Source: CAIWHR01 sp963830485 (GTDB lineage Bacteria; Pseudomonadota; Gammaproteobacteria; Burkholderiales; Casimicrobiaceae). Taken from it: a DNA stretch of 64,000 nucleotides. Each line of letters begins with the position of its first letter. The first letter of the stretch is position 1. Under the pieces are notes generated by a model. It did not search any database. It saw only the letters and a program-made list of their open reading frames with translations, and was not told the origin of the DNA. Below are positions 25,058-33,991 of the stretch, piece after piece. The stretch is from the NCBI GenBank assembly GCA_963830485.1, contig CAWHNE010000034.1:124001-188000 (forward strand), written 5' to 3'. The position numbers and the translations under genes were made by a program.

Positions 25058-25708
25058 ATGGAAACGATCGCCTGTCCCGATTGCGACCTGCTGCAGCGGA
25101 TCCCGCCGCTGCCGCCGGGCGGCAAAGCGCGCTGTCCCCGCTGTAGTAAGACGCTCGTCAATCAGCGTGCCGACCCCCTCAATCGCCCGCTGGCGCTCAC
25201 GTTTGCCGCCGCGATCGCCTTGCTCATCGCCAACACGATGCCGTTGATGGGACTTTCCGCGGTCGGACGCGAATCCAGTACCACAATCATCGGCGGCGCC
25301 TACGAGATGTGGCTGCGGGGCAGCGAGATCACCGCGGTCATCGTCGCCTTCTGTGCGGTGGTCGCGCCGGCGGGCCACATCCTGTTCCTGCTTGTGGTCC
25401 TGCTCGCGGTGCGCCGACCTCCGGCGCCGCGGTGGGTCGGCGAGATGCTGCGCTCGGCGCACTTCATGCAACCGTGGTCCATGACCGAAGTCATGATGCT
25501 CGGCATCCTGGTGGCGCTGTTCAAGATCGCACAGCTCGCGACCGTGATTCCCGGCATCGGGATGTACGCCGCGGGCGCATTCATTGCGCTCGTGGCCGCG
25601 GTGATGGTCACTTTCGACCCCCGCGAGGTCTGGAAGCGCGTCGAGTGGGCCGACCGACGGCCATCCGCTGAGCTCGCCGAATCGGCAACCGAGGGCGGCT
25701 CGCATTGA
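25058..25708 (+). CDS. pqiA: Paraquat-inducible protein A, N-terminal-half-type subunit
   Basis: A 216-residue membrane protein starting with a zinc-ribbon (CPDC and CPRC), then four membrane helices; IALLIANTMPLMGLS is the signature start of the PqiA fold. E. coli PqiA is about 417 residues with two such halves; here the halves are separate genes with a four-base overlap. PqiA is thought to act with the tunnel protein PqiB to move lipids across the envelope. ATG 25058 is chosen so that the zinc ribbon begins within ten residues. Confidence 0.85.
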   Translation: METIACPDCDLLQRIPPLPPGGKARCPRCSKTLVNQRADPLNRPLALTFAAAIALLIANTMPLMGLSAVGRESSTTIIGGAYEMWLRGSEITAVIVAFCAVVAPAGHILFLLVVLLAVRRPPAPRWVGEMLRSAHFMQPWSMTEVMMLGILVALFKIAQLATVIPGIGMYAAGAFIALVAAVMVTFDPREVWKRVEWADRRPSAELAESATEGGSH

Positions 25709-26343
25709 GTGCCGCCATGCAGAGCGCGGCGGAGGCGGGCCTCCTTTCGTGCGGGACGTGCGGGCAGCTGTCGCGGCCCGCCAACGTGGCAACTCCGGGA
25801 TACTGCCCGCGGTGCGGAGCATCGCTCGCATGGCGTCGCGGTTCGATTCAGTACACGTGGGCGCTCGTGATCGCCGCGGCGATCTGCTACATACCGGCGA
25901 ACGTCCTCCCGGTGCTCACGACGACCTCGTTGGGGGAGACCGAGTCCGACACCATCATGGGCGGCGTGATCTTCCTGTACGCGACGGGCTCGTGGCCGCT
26001 CGCGCTCATCGTGCTGATCGCCAGCGTGATGATTCCGCTGGGGAAGCTCATCGCGCTCGGCTATCTGCTGGTCACGGTGCAGCGCGGCTCGCTCAAGAAC
26101 ATGCACGATCGCACGCGCATCTACGAGCTGGTCGAGTTCGTAGGCCGGTGGTCGATGCTCGATGTGTTCGTCGACGCGTTCATCGTCGCGCTGATCCAGC
26201 TCCAACCCCTCATGTCGGTGGAGCCCGGCCTGGGCGTCGTGTTCTTCATGGCGGTGGTCGTACTGACGATGCTCGCGGCGCAGTCGTTCGACCCGCGCCT
26301 GATCTGGGACTCTCTCGCGAAGCGGGAAATACCCCGTGGCTGA
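25705..26343 (+). CDS. pqiA: Paraquat-inducible protein A, C-terminal-half-type subunit
   Basis: A 212-residue membrane protein with its own zinc-ribbon (CGTC and CPRC near residues 16-40) and four helices; CYIPANVLPVLTT, the GSWPLALIVLIASVMIPLGK helix and WSMLDVFVDAFIVAL are typical PqiA motifs. It starts at TTG 25705 overlapping the first half (an internal ATG at 25717 is possible) and overlaps the pqiB GTG at its end. The two half-proteins presumably form the heterodimer that replaces the fused PqiA. Confidence 0.85.
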   Translation: MSAAMQSAAEAGLLSCGTCGQLSRPANVATPGYCPRCGASLAWRRGSIQYTWALVIAAAICYIPANVLPVLTTTSLGETESDTIMGGVIFLYATGSWPLALIVLIASVMIPLGKLIALGYLLVTVQRGSLKNMHDRTRIYELVEFVGRWSMLDVFVDAFIVALIQLQPLMSVEPGLGVVFFMAVVVLTMLAAQSFDPRLIWDSLAKREIPRG

Positions 26344-28015
26344 GCCCGGCGACGTCGACCCCCTTCCAAAGGCGATGGCTGTGCGCCCGAAGCGCACGCG
26401 CATCTCAGTCATTTGGATCATTCCGATTCTCGCCGCCGTGGTCGCCATCGGGATCGCCGTGCAGCGGATTCTGAGCGAGGGACCGACCATCACGATCATC
26501 TTCACGGCCGCGGAAGGCATCGAGGCCGGCAAGACGCTCATCAAGTACAAGGACGTGGCGATCGGCCGGGTCACCGCGGTGCATCTGACCCCCACATACA
26601 CCAGGGTGGAAGTCACGGCGAAGATCACCAAGCGCGCTGCGGGGCTGATGGTGGAGGACGCGAAGTTCTGGGTGGTCCGCCCGAGCATCAGCCTTAGCGG
26701 AGTCTCCGGGCTCAACACATTGCTCTCGGGCAACTACATCGGGTTCGAGCCCGGCACGTCGGAGACCAGCGAGGTCGGTTTCATCGGGCTCGATGTGGCC
26801 CCTATCATCACCGAGCAGCGCGGCCGGCAGTTCCTGCTCAAGGCGAGCGACCTCGGGTCGCTCGAAGTCGGCTCGCCGATCTACTACCGCCGGCTGCCGG
26901 TCGGCCAGATCATCGAATACGATCTCACGCCCGATGGCGCGACGGTCCAGCTGAAGATATTCGTCAAGGCCCCCTACGACAGGTACGTGCTTCCGGGGAC
27001 GCGATTCTGGAATGCAAGCGGAATTGAAGTCACGGCAGATGCGGATGGCGTGAACGTGCGCACCGAGTCGGTGGTCGCGCTGCTCATCGGCGGCATCTCC
27101 TTCGACACGCCGCCCTTCGAGCCTCAGGCCCAGCCCGCCGCGGCAAACGCCGTCTTTACCCTCTACAGCGACCGCACCGTGGCGATGAAGGCGCCGGATC
27201 CGGTTGCGCGACACTTCGTGCTGCACTTCAACGAATCGCTGCGAGGGCTCGCCGTCGGCGCGCCGGTGACCTTCCTCGGATTGTCTGCGGGCGAGGTTAC
27301 CGCCGTGAACGTCGCCCTCGACCCGACGGGGACCACGATGCGTTCGCGCGTGCAGGTCACTTTCTTTCCCGAGCGCCTGGTCGGCACCGCGGGAGCGAAC
27401 GCGGAGGCCGCGAAAAGCATCGCCATGTTGCAGGACGAGCAGAAGCGCCGCGCCTTCGTGCGGCGCCAGGTGGAGGAGCGCGGCCTGCGCGGGCAGCTGC
27501 GGACCGGCAGCCTCCTCACGGGCCAGCTCTACGTATCCTTCGACTACTACCCGAACGCACCGAAGGCGAAGGTGAACCTGAGCCAGGCGGAGCCGGAGTT
27601 GCCGGTCGTTCCGAGCACGCTCGCAAACCTCGAGAACAAACTGGTGGGCATCGTCGACAAGGTCGACAAGATTCCGCTCGAGGCGATCGGGAACAGCCTC
27701 AAGAAGGACCTCGACAATCTGGACCACGCGCTGACCGACGCGAGGAAGCTCATCACCAACGCCGACGTGCAACTGGTGCCCGGCCTCAAGACCGCAGTGG
27801 ACGACCTGCACCGCACGCTCGTCGCGGTCGAGCTCGCGATGAACAACGCCAACGCGACGCTGCTCGAATCGAATGCCGCTGCGCAGGAGGACCTCCGCAA
27901 TGCGCTCTATGAATTCACCCGGGCGGCGCGGAGCCTGCGCGTGCTGACCGACCAGCTGGAACGCCAGCCCAGCTCACTGATCCGCGGCAAGACCGACCCG
28001 AGCGGAGGGAAATGA
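26336..28015 (+). CDS. pqiB: PqiB-like MCE-domain lipid-transport protein
   Basis: A 559-residue protein with one N-terminal membrane helix (about 24-44) and three MCE/MlaD domains (near 45-150, 160-265 and 285-410). GLNTLLSGNYIGFEPG and LLTGQLYVSFDYYP are typical pore-loop regions. The C-terminal 120 residues are helical and build the coiled tunnel seen in PqiB. It should span the periplasm as a hexameric channel for lipids. The start is GTG 26336, overlapping the second pqiA half; its stop overlaps pqiC. Confidence 0.9.
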   Translation: MAEPGDVDPLPKAMAVRPKRTRISVIWIIPILAAVVAIGIAVQRILSEGPTITIIFTAAEGIEAGKTLIKYKDVAIGRVTAVHLTPTYTRVEVTAKITKRAAGLMVEDAKFWVVRPSISLSGVSGLNTLLSGNYIGFEPGTSETSEVGFIGLDVAPIITEQRGRQFLLKASDLGSLEVGSPIYYRRLPVGQIIEYDLTPDGATVQLKIFVKAPYDRYVLPGTRFWNASGIEVTADADGVNVRTESVVALLIGGISFDTPPFEPQAQPAAANAVFTLYSDRTVAMKAPDPVARHFVLHFNESLRGLAVGAPVTFLGLSAGEVTAVNVALDPTGTTMRSRVQVTFFPERLVGTAGANAEAAKSIAMLQDEQKRRAFVRRQVEERGLRGQLRTGSLLTGQLYVSFDYYPNAPKAKVNLSQAEPELPVVPSTLANLENKLVGIVDKVDKIPLEAIGNSLKKDLDNLDHALTDARKLITNADVQLVPGLKTAVDDLHRTLVAVELAMNNANATLLESNAAAQEDLRNALYEFTRAARSLRVLTDQLERQPSSLIRGKTDPSGGK

Positions 28016-28599
28016 TGCGCCGTGTTCTCCCGCTGGCGATCGCGTGCGCGCTCGCTGCCGTCATGTCGGGCTGTTCGTCTCCTCCTTCGAATTTCTACAC
28101 CTTGAGCGCCGCGTCCCCACCCAGCGCCGCGCAATCGAAGCTCTCGGTGGCCGTTGGGCCCGTTACAGTGCCTTCGACGATCGACCGCCCGCAGATCGTC
28201 GTCAGCACCGGCGCGAATCAGGTGTCGATCGACGAATTCAATCGCTGGGCATCGCCCGTGCAGGACAATCTCGTGCGCGTGGTCGCCGAGAATCTCGTGG
28301 CGATCCTCGGCACGCCGCGGGTCACGCTTTATCCAACGTTGGCGGCGGGCGTCGACTATCGGGTGCAGGTCGAGGTGCGGAACTTCGAATCGGTGCCTGG
28401 AAAGTCGGCGTCGCTCGATGCGGTCTGGACTGTGCGCAGGACCAAGGACGGGAAGACCGAGACGGGGCGCACCAGTGTGCGAGAGACAGTCGATGGCGCC
28501 GGCTATGACGCGCTGGCAGCCGCGCACAGCCGCGGCGTCGCGCGCATGAGCCAGGACATTGCCGATGCCGTGCGGACGCTCGACCGCGCTGCGCCTTAG
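28012..28599 (+). CDS. pqiC: PqiC-like outer-membrane lipoprotein (ABC-type transport auxiliary)
   Basis: A 195-residue lipoprotein with lipobox MSGC (Cys21). FYTLSA follows at once, the standard start of the PqiC/ABC_trans_aux domain, with VAVGPVTVPSTIDRPQIV and RWASPVQDNLVRVVAENL downstream. It should dock the PqiB tunnel to the outer membrane. ATG 28012 overlaps the pqiB stop by four bases. Confidence 0.9.
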   Translation: MMRRVLPLAIACALAAVMSGCSSPPSNFYTLSAASPPSAAQSKLSVAVGPVTVPSTIDRPQIVVSTGANQVSIDEFNRWASPVQDNLVRVVAENLVAILGTPRVTLYPTLAAGVDYRVQVEVRNFESVPGKSASLDAVWTVRRTKDGKTETGRTSVRETVDGAGYDALAAAHSRGVARMSQDIADAVRTLDRAAP

Positions 28600-28668
28600 G
28601 TAGCATCGTTGCGTACGATTGCTTGGGCTAGCACCGGCACGAGGTCTTCTGTATCGCAACGGAGTCGA

Positions 28669-30150
28669 ATGATGAATTGCGCGGTGCACAGCACTCGCTT
28701 CCTGCCGGCGATGTTGCTCGCGGCGTTACTCGGTCTCGGCGGCTGCGCGACGCGGCCCGTCAACCCGTCGCTCACGCAGGCCGGTCTGGACGTCGGTTAC
28801 ACGTTCCAGACGCGCCAGAAGCACTTCAAGAGCCAGGAGAACCTGGTCGTTCTCGCCTTTTCAGGCGGCGGGACTCGAGCGGCCGCGTTCTCCTATGGCG
28901 TCCTCGAGTTCCTCCGGCGCACGGAGGTGGTCGGACCCAAGGGAAACAAGGCCCGTCTCCTCGATGCCGTCGATATGATCACCGGTGTGTCGGGCGGCAG
29001 CTTCACCGCGCTGGCCTACGGCCTGTACGGCGACAAGCTCTTCGCCGACTACGAACAGCGCTTCCTCAAGCGCGACGTCCAGGGCGAGCTCATCGCCCGC
29101 GCCTTGAATCCGGGCAACTGGGGAAAGCTGTCGTCGACGGCTTGGGGCCGTTCCGAGCTGGCGGCCCAGTTGTACGACGAGATCCTGTTCAACGGGGCGA
29201 CCTTCGGCGACCTCGATCGCGGCGACGGCCCGTTCATCGTAGCGTCGGCGACCGACATCTCGAATGGCGGCCGGATTCCCTTCAACCAGAACCTGTGGAA
29301 CGTGATGTGCGCGGATCTGAATGGGGTGAAGTTGTCCCGTGCCGCCGCCGCTTCGTCGGCCGTTCCCGTCGTCCTCTCCCCGGTCACGATCAACAACTAC
29401 GGCGGCACCTGCAACTACGAGCTTCCGGCCTGGGTCAAGTTGTTCACCCGTTCCGCGAATCCGCCTCGGCCTGCAGCGCGCGCGATTCGCGAGCTCAAGG
29501 ATGCCGACTCCTACGCCGACAGCGTTCATCACCCCTATATTCATCTCGTGGACGGCGGCGTGTCCGACAACCTGGGCATGCGCGGCGTGCTCGACGCGCT
29601 GAATCTGCTCGAAGCCTTGCACGAAGCGGGCCTGCCGACACCGCTCGATCAAGTACGAAGGATCATCGTCTTCATCGTAAATTCGCTGTCGTCGCCCCCC
29701 ACCAACTGGGACGAATCGGAGAGCCCGCCCGGCACGGTGGACATCCTGCTGAAGGCGACCGGCGTTCCGATCGATCACTATTCCTACGAAGCGATCGAGC
29801 AGTTGAAGGACATCGAGGCGCGGTGGCAATCGATGCGGGAGGTCCGGCGCATGGCGGGTTGCTCCACCAACAAGGACTCGCCCATCTGCACCGCGGTACG
29901 TGTGCCGCAGGCTGCGGTCTACGCCATCGACGTGTCGTTTGCCGCGCTCCCGGATCCAGCGGAGCGCCTTTACCTGAATGAACAACCCACGTCCTTCGTC
30001 CTGCCGGCCGAGGCCGTCGATCGCCTGCGCGCCGCAGCGGGGACGATCATCCTCGCATCGCCCGAATTCCAGCGCCTGTTGAAGGACGTTGGCGCGAAGG
30101 TCGTTGCCGACCCGCCCCCCGGCGGAAGCGCGCCCGCCGGCGCGCATTGA
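28669..30150 (+). CDS. Patatin-like phospholipase lipoprotein
   Basis: A 493-residue protein with a lipoprotein signal (LGGC near residue 26). The patatin domain has the oxyanion loop SGGGTRAA, Ser108 in GVSGGS and Asp295 in DGGVSDN, which form the catalytic dyad. It should cleave acyl chains from phospholipids in the periplasm or at a membrane surface. ATG 28669 follows GGAG by 5 bases. It lies 69 bases after pqiC, so lipid turnover and lipid transport genes are side by side. No beta-barrel domain is present, unlike PlpD-type autotransporters. Confidence 0.85.
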   Translation: MMNCAVHSTRFLPAMLLAALLGLGGCATRPVNPSLTQAGLDVGYTFQTRQKHFKSQENLVVLAFSGGGTRAAAFSYGVLEFLRRTEVVGPKGNKARLLDAVDMITGVSGGSFTALAYGLYGDKLFADYEQRFLKRDVQGELIARALNPGNWGKLSSTAWGRSELAAQLYDEILFNGATFGDLDRGDGPFIVASATDISNGGRIPFNQNLWNVMCADLNGVKLSRAAAASSAVPVVLSPVTINNYGGTCNYELPAWVKLFTRSANPPRPAARAIRELKDADSYADSVHHPYIHLVDGGVSDNLGMRGVLDALNLLEALHEAGLPTPLDQVRRIIVFIVNSLSSPPTNWDESESPPGTVDILLKATGVPIDHYSYEAIEQLKDIEARWQSMREVRRMAGCSTNKDSPICTAVRVPQAAVYAIDVSFAALPDPAERLYLNEQPTSFVLPAEAVDRLRAAAGTIILASPEFQRLLKDVGAKVVADPPPGGSAPAGAH

Positions 30151-30171
30151 TCGGTTCTCAGGGAGGCCACC

Positions 30172-30933
30172 GTGAGTGCTGTCGCAATCGGATTGATCGT
30201 CTTCGTGTGTGTGTTCGGTGGCGCGCTGGGAGGGATGATGCTGCGTACGCGTCTCCCCGAGCATCACTTGAGCGACGCATCGAAGGATGTCGTGAAGCTG
30301 GTGACGGGACTGATCGCCACGCTCGCCGCGCTCGTGCTGGGGTTGCTCGTCGCGTCGGCGAAGAACTCGTTCGACGAAGCGAACGTGGCCTTCCGACAGT
30401 CCGCGGCCAGGATCATCGTGCTCGATCGCACGCTTGCGCAGTACGGCCCGGAAGCCCAGGCGCTCCGCGAGGCCCTCAAGAAGGGATTCGCCGCCCGCAT
30501 CGAGGGCCTCTTCGCCAAAGACCCGGCGCGGCGCGAGCAGGTGGGCTCCGCCTCGGGAACGGCCGCGATGGAAGCGTTCCAGGAAGGCCTTCGCCGGCTT
30601 TCACCGCAGAGCGACGCCCAGCGTTCGCTGCAGGCGCGCGCGCTCGACATCACCGACGCGGTGGCACAAGCGCGTTGGATGGGAGTCGAGGCCGAGGAAA
30701 ACACGATTCCTCCGGCGTTCCTGGCCATTCTCGTTTTCTGGCTGGCCGCGATGTTCGCCAGCTTCGGGTTGTTCGCGCCCCGCAACGGCATGGCTACCGC
30801 CGTGTTGTTGTTCGGCGCGCTGTCGCTGGGGGCTGCGATCTTCCTGATCGAGGAAATGAACGATCCTTTCGAGGGAATCATCGCCGTGTCGAGCGCTCCC
30901 ATGTACAAGGCGCTCGGCTACCTCGGGAAGTAG
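30172..30933 (+). CDS. DUF4239 (bestrophin-like) membrane protein
   Basis: A 253-residue protein with an N-terminal membrane helix (3-25), a second helix near 45-65, a soluble helical middle, and two helices at about 180-225 (LAILVFWLAAMFASFGLF and the following pair). The NDPFEG motif near residue 233 and the overall layout match DUF4239, related to bestrophin chloride channels. GTG 30172 has GGAGG 7 bases upstream. Function unproven; ion conduction is a guess from fold. Confidence 0.78.
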   Translation: MSAVAIGLIVFVCVFGGALGGMMLRTRLPEHHLSDASKDVVKLVTGLIATLAALVLGLLVASAKNSFDEANVAFRQSAARIIVLDRTLAQYGPEAQALREALKKGFAARIEGLFAKDPARREQVGSASGTAAMEAFQEGLRRLSPQSDAQRSLQARALDITDAVAQARWMGVEAEENTIPPAFLAILVFWLAAMFASFGLFAPRNGMATAVLLFGALSLGAAIFLIEEMNDPFEGIIAVSSAPMYKALGYLGK

Positions 30934-31042
30934 CAATTCTGTCGCCGAAGCTACGACCTCGTGGGCGTCGCGTGGCAATACCGCTCGGGCGGCGGATCGT
31001 GATGCCTTCGGACCCACTGCTCCGGAGCGTGCCGTCGCCGCC

Positions 31043-32029
31043 TCAGAACCCGAAGATCCGCTGCGCGTTGTAGCCGCGCACCTTGTCGCTGACTTCGCCG
31101 GCGAGCGCGTTCACGCGGGAGAGGCATCCGGGCATGTCGCCGATCGTGTGCGGATAGTCCGACCCGTACATCACGTTGTCGGCGCCGAACACGCGGAGGC
31201 ACAGATCGAGCGCTTCGTGGGCGAACACGACGGCATCGGCGTAGATCCGCGGCACGACCTCCGAGGGCCGCACGCCGAGCTTCTCACGACACGCGGGAAT
31301 GTTGTCGTAGCACTGGTCCATCCGCGCGATCAGGTATGGCAGCGCCCCGCCCCCGTGCGCGGCGATGATCTTGAGCTTTCGATAGCGATCGAAGAAGCCG
31401 TCGTAGATCATCCGCGCGACGGCGAGCGAGGTGTCGAACGTGAAGCCGATCGATGCAGTGAGCTGAAAACGCTGCATGTCCATCTCGGCGACGCCCGGCG
31501 GCGCGGTCGGGTGGACGAGCACGGGCAGAGCCCTCGCGTCGATCGCATCCCATATTGGTGCGAAAGCGGGATCGGTGAGCGGCTGCCCGCCGATGTTCGC
31601 GAGCACCATGACGCCCGACGCACCGGCGGCTGCCGCGCGCTCGAGCTCCGAGAGTGCGAGCTTCTCGTACTGCCATGGCAGTGACGCGAACCAGCGCAGG
31701 CGGTCCGGATGCGCCGTGCGCGCGGCCGCCATGTCGTCGTTCATGATCCGCGCCGCCTGCAGGCTGACCTCCGGCCCGCCCCAATAGCAGTTCGGGCACG
31801 TGAGCGAGACGACGCAGACGTCGACGCCGCACTCGTCCATCGTCGCGAGACGCAGATCGTAGTCGAACATCGGGGGCACCGGCGTCATGAAGGGCGCGCC
31901 GTCGAGGTGGATCGCGCGCAGGCCGCCGGTGACGGCCTTGACCGTGTAACGAGGCCCCCCGTGTTTCCGGAGGAGGTCGAACCACGCCTCGGTGAGGCAA
32001 TGCGTGTGGACGTCGATGACGGGGCTCAT
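31043..32029 (-). CDS. Amidohydrolase family 2 (ACMS-decarboxylase-like)
   Basis: A 328-residue TIM-barrel hydrolase. DVHTHCL at the N-terminus gives the HxH metal pair, VLVHPTAPPG near residue 180 and IIAAHGGGALPYLI near residue 232 give further histidines, and GSDYPH near residue 290 supplies the catalytic Asp. The family includes aminocarboxymuconate-semialdehyde decarboxylase and other C-C lyases/decarboxylases of aromatic breakdown. It is transcribed leftward behind an unknown gene and a Bug receptor, so a small carboxylic acid substrate is plausible. Confidence 0.85.
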   Translation of the reverse strand: MSPVIDVHTHCLTEAWFDLLRKHGGPRYTVKAVTGGLRAIHLDGAPFMTPVPPMFDYDLRLATMDECGVDVCVVSLTCPNCYWGGPEVSLQAARIMNDDMAAARTAHPDRLRWFASLPWQYEKLALSELERAAAAGASGVMVLANIGGQPLTDPAFAPIWDAIDARALPVLVHPTAPPGVAEMDMQRFQLTASIGFTFDTSLAVARMIYDGFFDRYRKLKIIAAHGGGALPYLIARMDQCYDNIPACREKLGVRPSEVVPRIYADAVVFAHEALDLCLRVFGADNVMYGSDYPHTIGDMPGCLSRVNALAGEVSDKVRGYNAQRIFGF

Positions 32030-32071
32030 GGCGGCTGGCGTTGCGTCGGGTGTTGGGCGGCGGCGCGGCTG

Positions 32072-32936
32072 TTACGCGAGGCGCCGCAGCATCGCTTCGC
32101 ACCACGGCCTTTGGTCGGCGCCAAGCGTGCCGTGCAACGCGAGCGCGTCCGCCTTCGCGGCTTCGAACCGGTGCAGGTCGCCATGAGCACGATTCGCGAG
32201 CGCACTCACGCCCTGCGCGAAGAAGCGCTCGAACGCGTCGGCATCGTTGTCCTCGCAGATCGCAACGCATTGCCGCGCATGGCCGAGCGCGCCGGCCGTA
32301 TCGCCTGCGGACAGGTAACACTGCGCGAGCATGAACTCCGCGCGCTCCGCCTCGAGCCAGCCGCCGACGCGTCCCCACCACTCGCGGCTCGCGCGGGCCG
32401 CGTCCAGCATCGCCGTCGTCTCCTCGGCGCTGCGTGATGCCGCCTCTTCGAGCGTCGCGGCGAGATTGTTCGACGTGACCGCGAGCGCGCGGATCGCGGG
32501 GTCGCGGTCCGGAAGACCGGATGCCGCGGCCTCGAGCCCTGCGCGGTAGTGCCGGATCGCGTCGGGTATCCGGTGCTGCGCGGCGAGCGCCGAGGCGGCC
32601 ACCGCGTGCGCATGCGCGAGATCCGCCGCGACGAGCCCGGGCGCGGGCGCCTCGCCCCCGCCCACCCGCAGCGCAGCGACGAGCCGGCGCACGAGGACCG
32701 CGCCATCGCCGTCCTCACGCCAGTGCACGTGCGTGCGCAGCCGCTCGAGCCGCGCCACGCCCTCTGCCCAGCGCGCGAGGTGCTCGCCGTCGACGTGCGC
32801 GAGGATCCGTGCGAACGGCGCGATCTGCGCCGGGCGTCTCGATCAGCGCATAGCCCTGCTCGAGGCGCCCGGCGACTTCGTCGGGGCGATCGGCGTGATC
32901 CGTCCACGCCTGCTCGAGAAACGCGTCGAACTCCAT
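32072..32936 (-). pseudogene. Helical-repeat (TPR-like) protein of unknown function, one frameshift
   Basis: Translation from ATG 32936 gives MEFDAFLEQAWTDHADRP and ends out of frame near 32833; the continuation AQIAPFARILAHVDGEHLARW runs in the next frame to the stop at 32072. One extra C in a CCC run explains the shift. The corrected protein is about 287 residues. It is rich in Ala/Leu helices of TPR-like spacing (for example AHAHAVAASALAAQHRIPDA), with no catalytic motif I recognise. It lies between a Bug receptor and an amidohydrolase on the same strand. The shift may be a sequencing error. Confidence 0.65.
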
Positions 32937-32956
32937 GAAGATCTCAGTCGTCGGCC

Positions 32957-33937
32957 TCAGTCGACCTTCGCGCCCGAATCCTTGATCGCCTTCGCCCAGC
33001 GCGGCTGCTCGGCGGTGATCATCGCGGCGAACTCGGCGGGCGTCTGCGGCGGAAACGGATCCATGCCGAATTTGACGAGTTGCTCGCGGAACTCCGGCGT
33101 CGCCTGGATCTTCTGCAACTCGGCCGAGAGTCGCGTGACGATCTCCTTCGGCGTTCCGGTCGGTGCGACGATACCCTGCCACGCCTGCCAGTCGAAGCCG
33201 GGGACCGTCGCAGCGATCGGCGGCACGCCGGGCACGAGCGTCGTCGGCTTTGCGCCGGACGTGCCGAGTGCGACGACCTTGCCTGCCTGGATGTTCGGCA
33301 CCGCGACGGTCGCGTCGGCGAACATGACTTGCAGCTGTCCGGTGAGGAGATCGGTCAGCGCCGCCGGCGTCCCCTTGTACGGGACGTGCTGAATCGAGAG
33401 GCCGTACTCGGCCTTCAGCGCCTCCATGAACAGATGATGCGGGCTCCCGCTGCCGACCGAGCCGTAGTTGTACTTGCCCGGGCTCGCCTTGATCGCATCG
33501 ATCATGTCCTTGACGGTCCTCGCCGGAAACGTGGGGGTCGCGATCAGGAAGAAGTTGACGGTCCCGACCGGCGAGACCGGCGCGAAGTCCTTGACCGGAT
33601 TGATCGGCGAGGGTTGATACAACGCCGGACTGATCCCGAGCGTCGTGGAGGTCGCCATCAACAACGTGTAGCCGTCCGCCGGCTGCTTTGCGACGTATTC
33701 CGCGCCGACGAGCGTGCCCGCGCCGGGCTTGTTGTCGACGACGACGGGCTGCTTGAGCGCCGCGCCGAGCCGCTCGCCAATTGCCCGCGCGAGGAGGTCC
33801 GTGAGCGCGCCCGGCGGGTAGGGCACGACGAGCTTGATCGGCCGCGTCGGATAAGGCGCCTGCGCGACCGCGACGGGCGCGACCACTGCGAGCGCGACGA
33901 GCGCGGCGTGCGCGATCACGTTGATCCAGCGCGACAT
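32957..33937 (-). CDS. Bug-family tripartite tricarboxylate transporter substrate-binding protein
   Basis: A 326-residue periplasmic receptor with a signal peptide (cut near VAQAPYP, residue 26). KLVVPYPPGALTDLLAR, VVDNKPGAGTLVGA, NYGSVGSGSPHHLF and HVPYKGTPAALTDLLTGQ are the expected Bug motifs. It is distinct from the copy at 19481. It faces a hydroxyacid dehydrogenase gene across a 54-base divergent gap, which suggests that the ligand could be a hydroxy- or keto-acid. Confidence 0.9.
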   Translation of the reverse strand: MSRWINVIAHAALVALAVVAPVAVAQAPYPTRPIKLVVPYPPGALTDLLARAIGERLGAALKQPVVVDNKPGAGTLVGAEYVAKQPADGYTLLMATSTTLGISPALYQPSPINPVKDFAPVSPVGTVNFFLIATPTFPARTVKDMIDAIKASPGKYNYGSVGSGSPHHLFMEALKAEYGLSIQHVPYKGTPAALTDLLTGQLQVMFADATVAVPNIQAGKVVALGTSGAKPTTLVPGVPPIAATVPGFDWQAWQGIVAPTGTPKEIVTRLSAELQKIQATPEFREQLVKFGMDPFPPQTPAEFAAMITAEQPRWAKAIKDSGAKVD

Positions 33938-33991
33938 CGGCTCAGGGTAACATCCCGGCCGAAACCCGCTCAAGCGCCACACTATTCGCTC

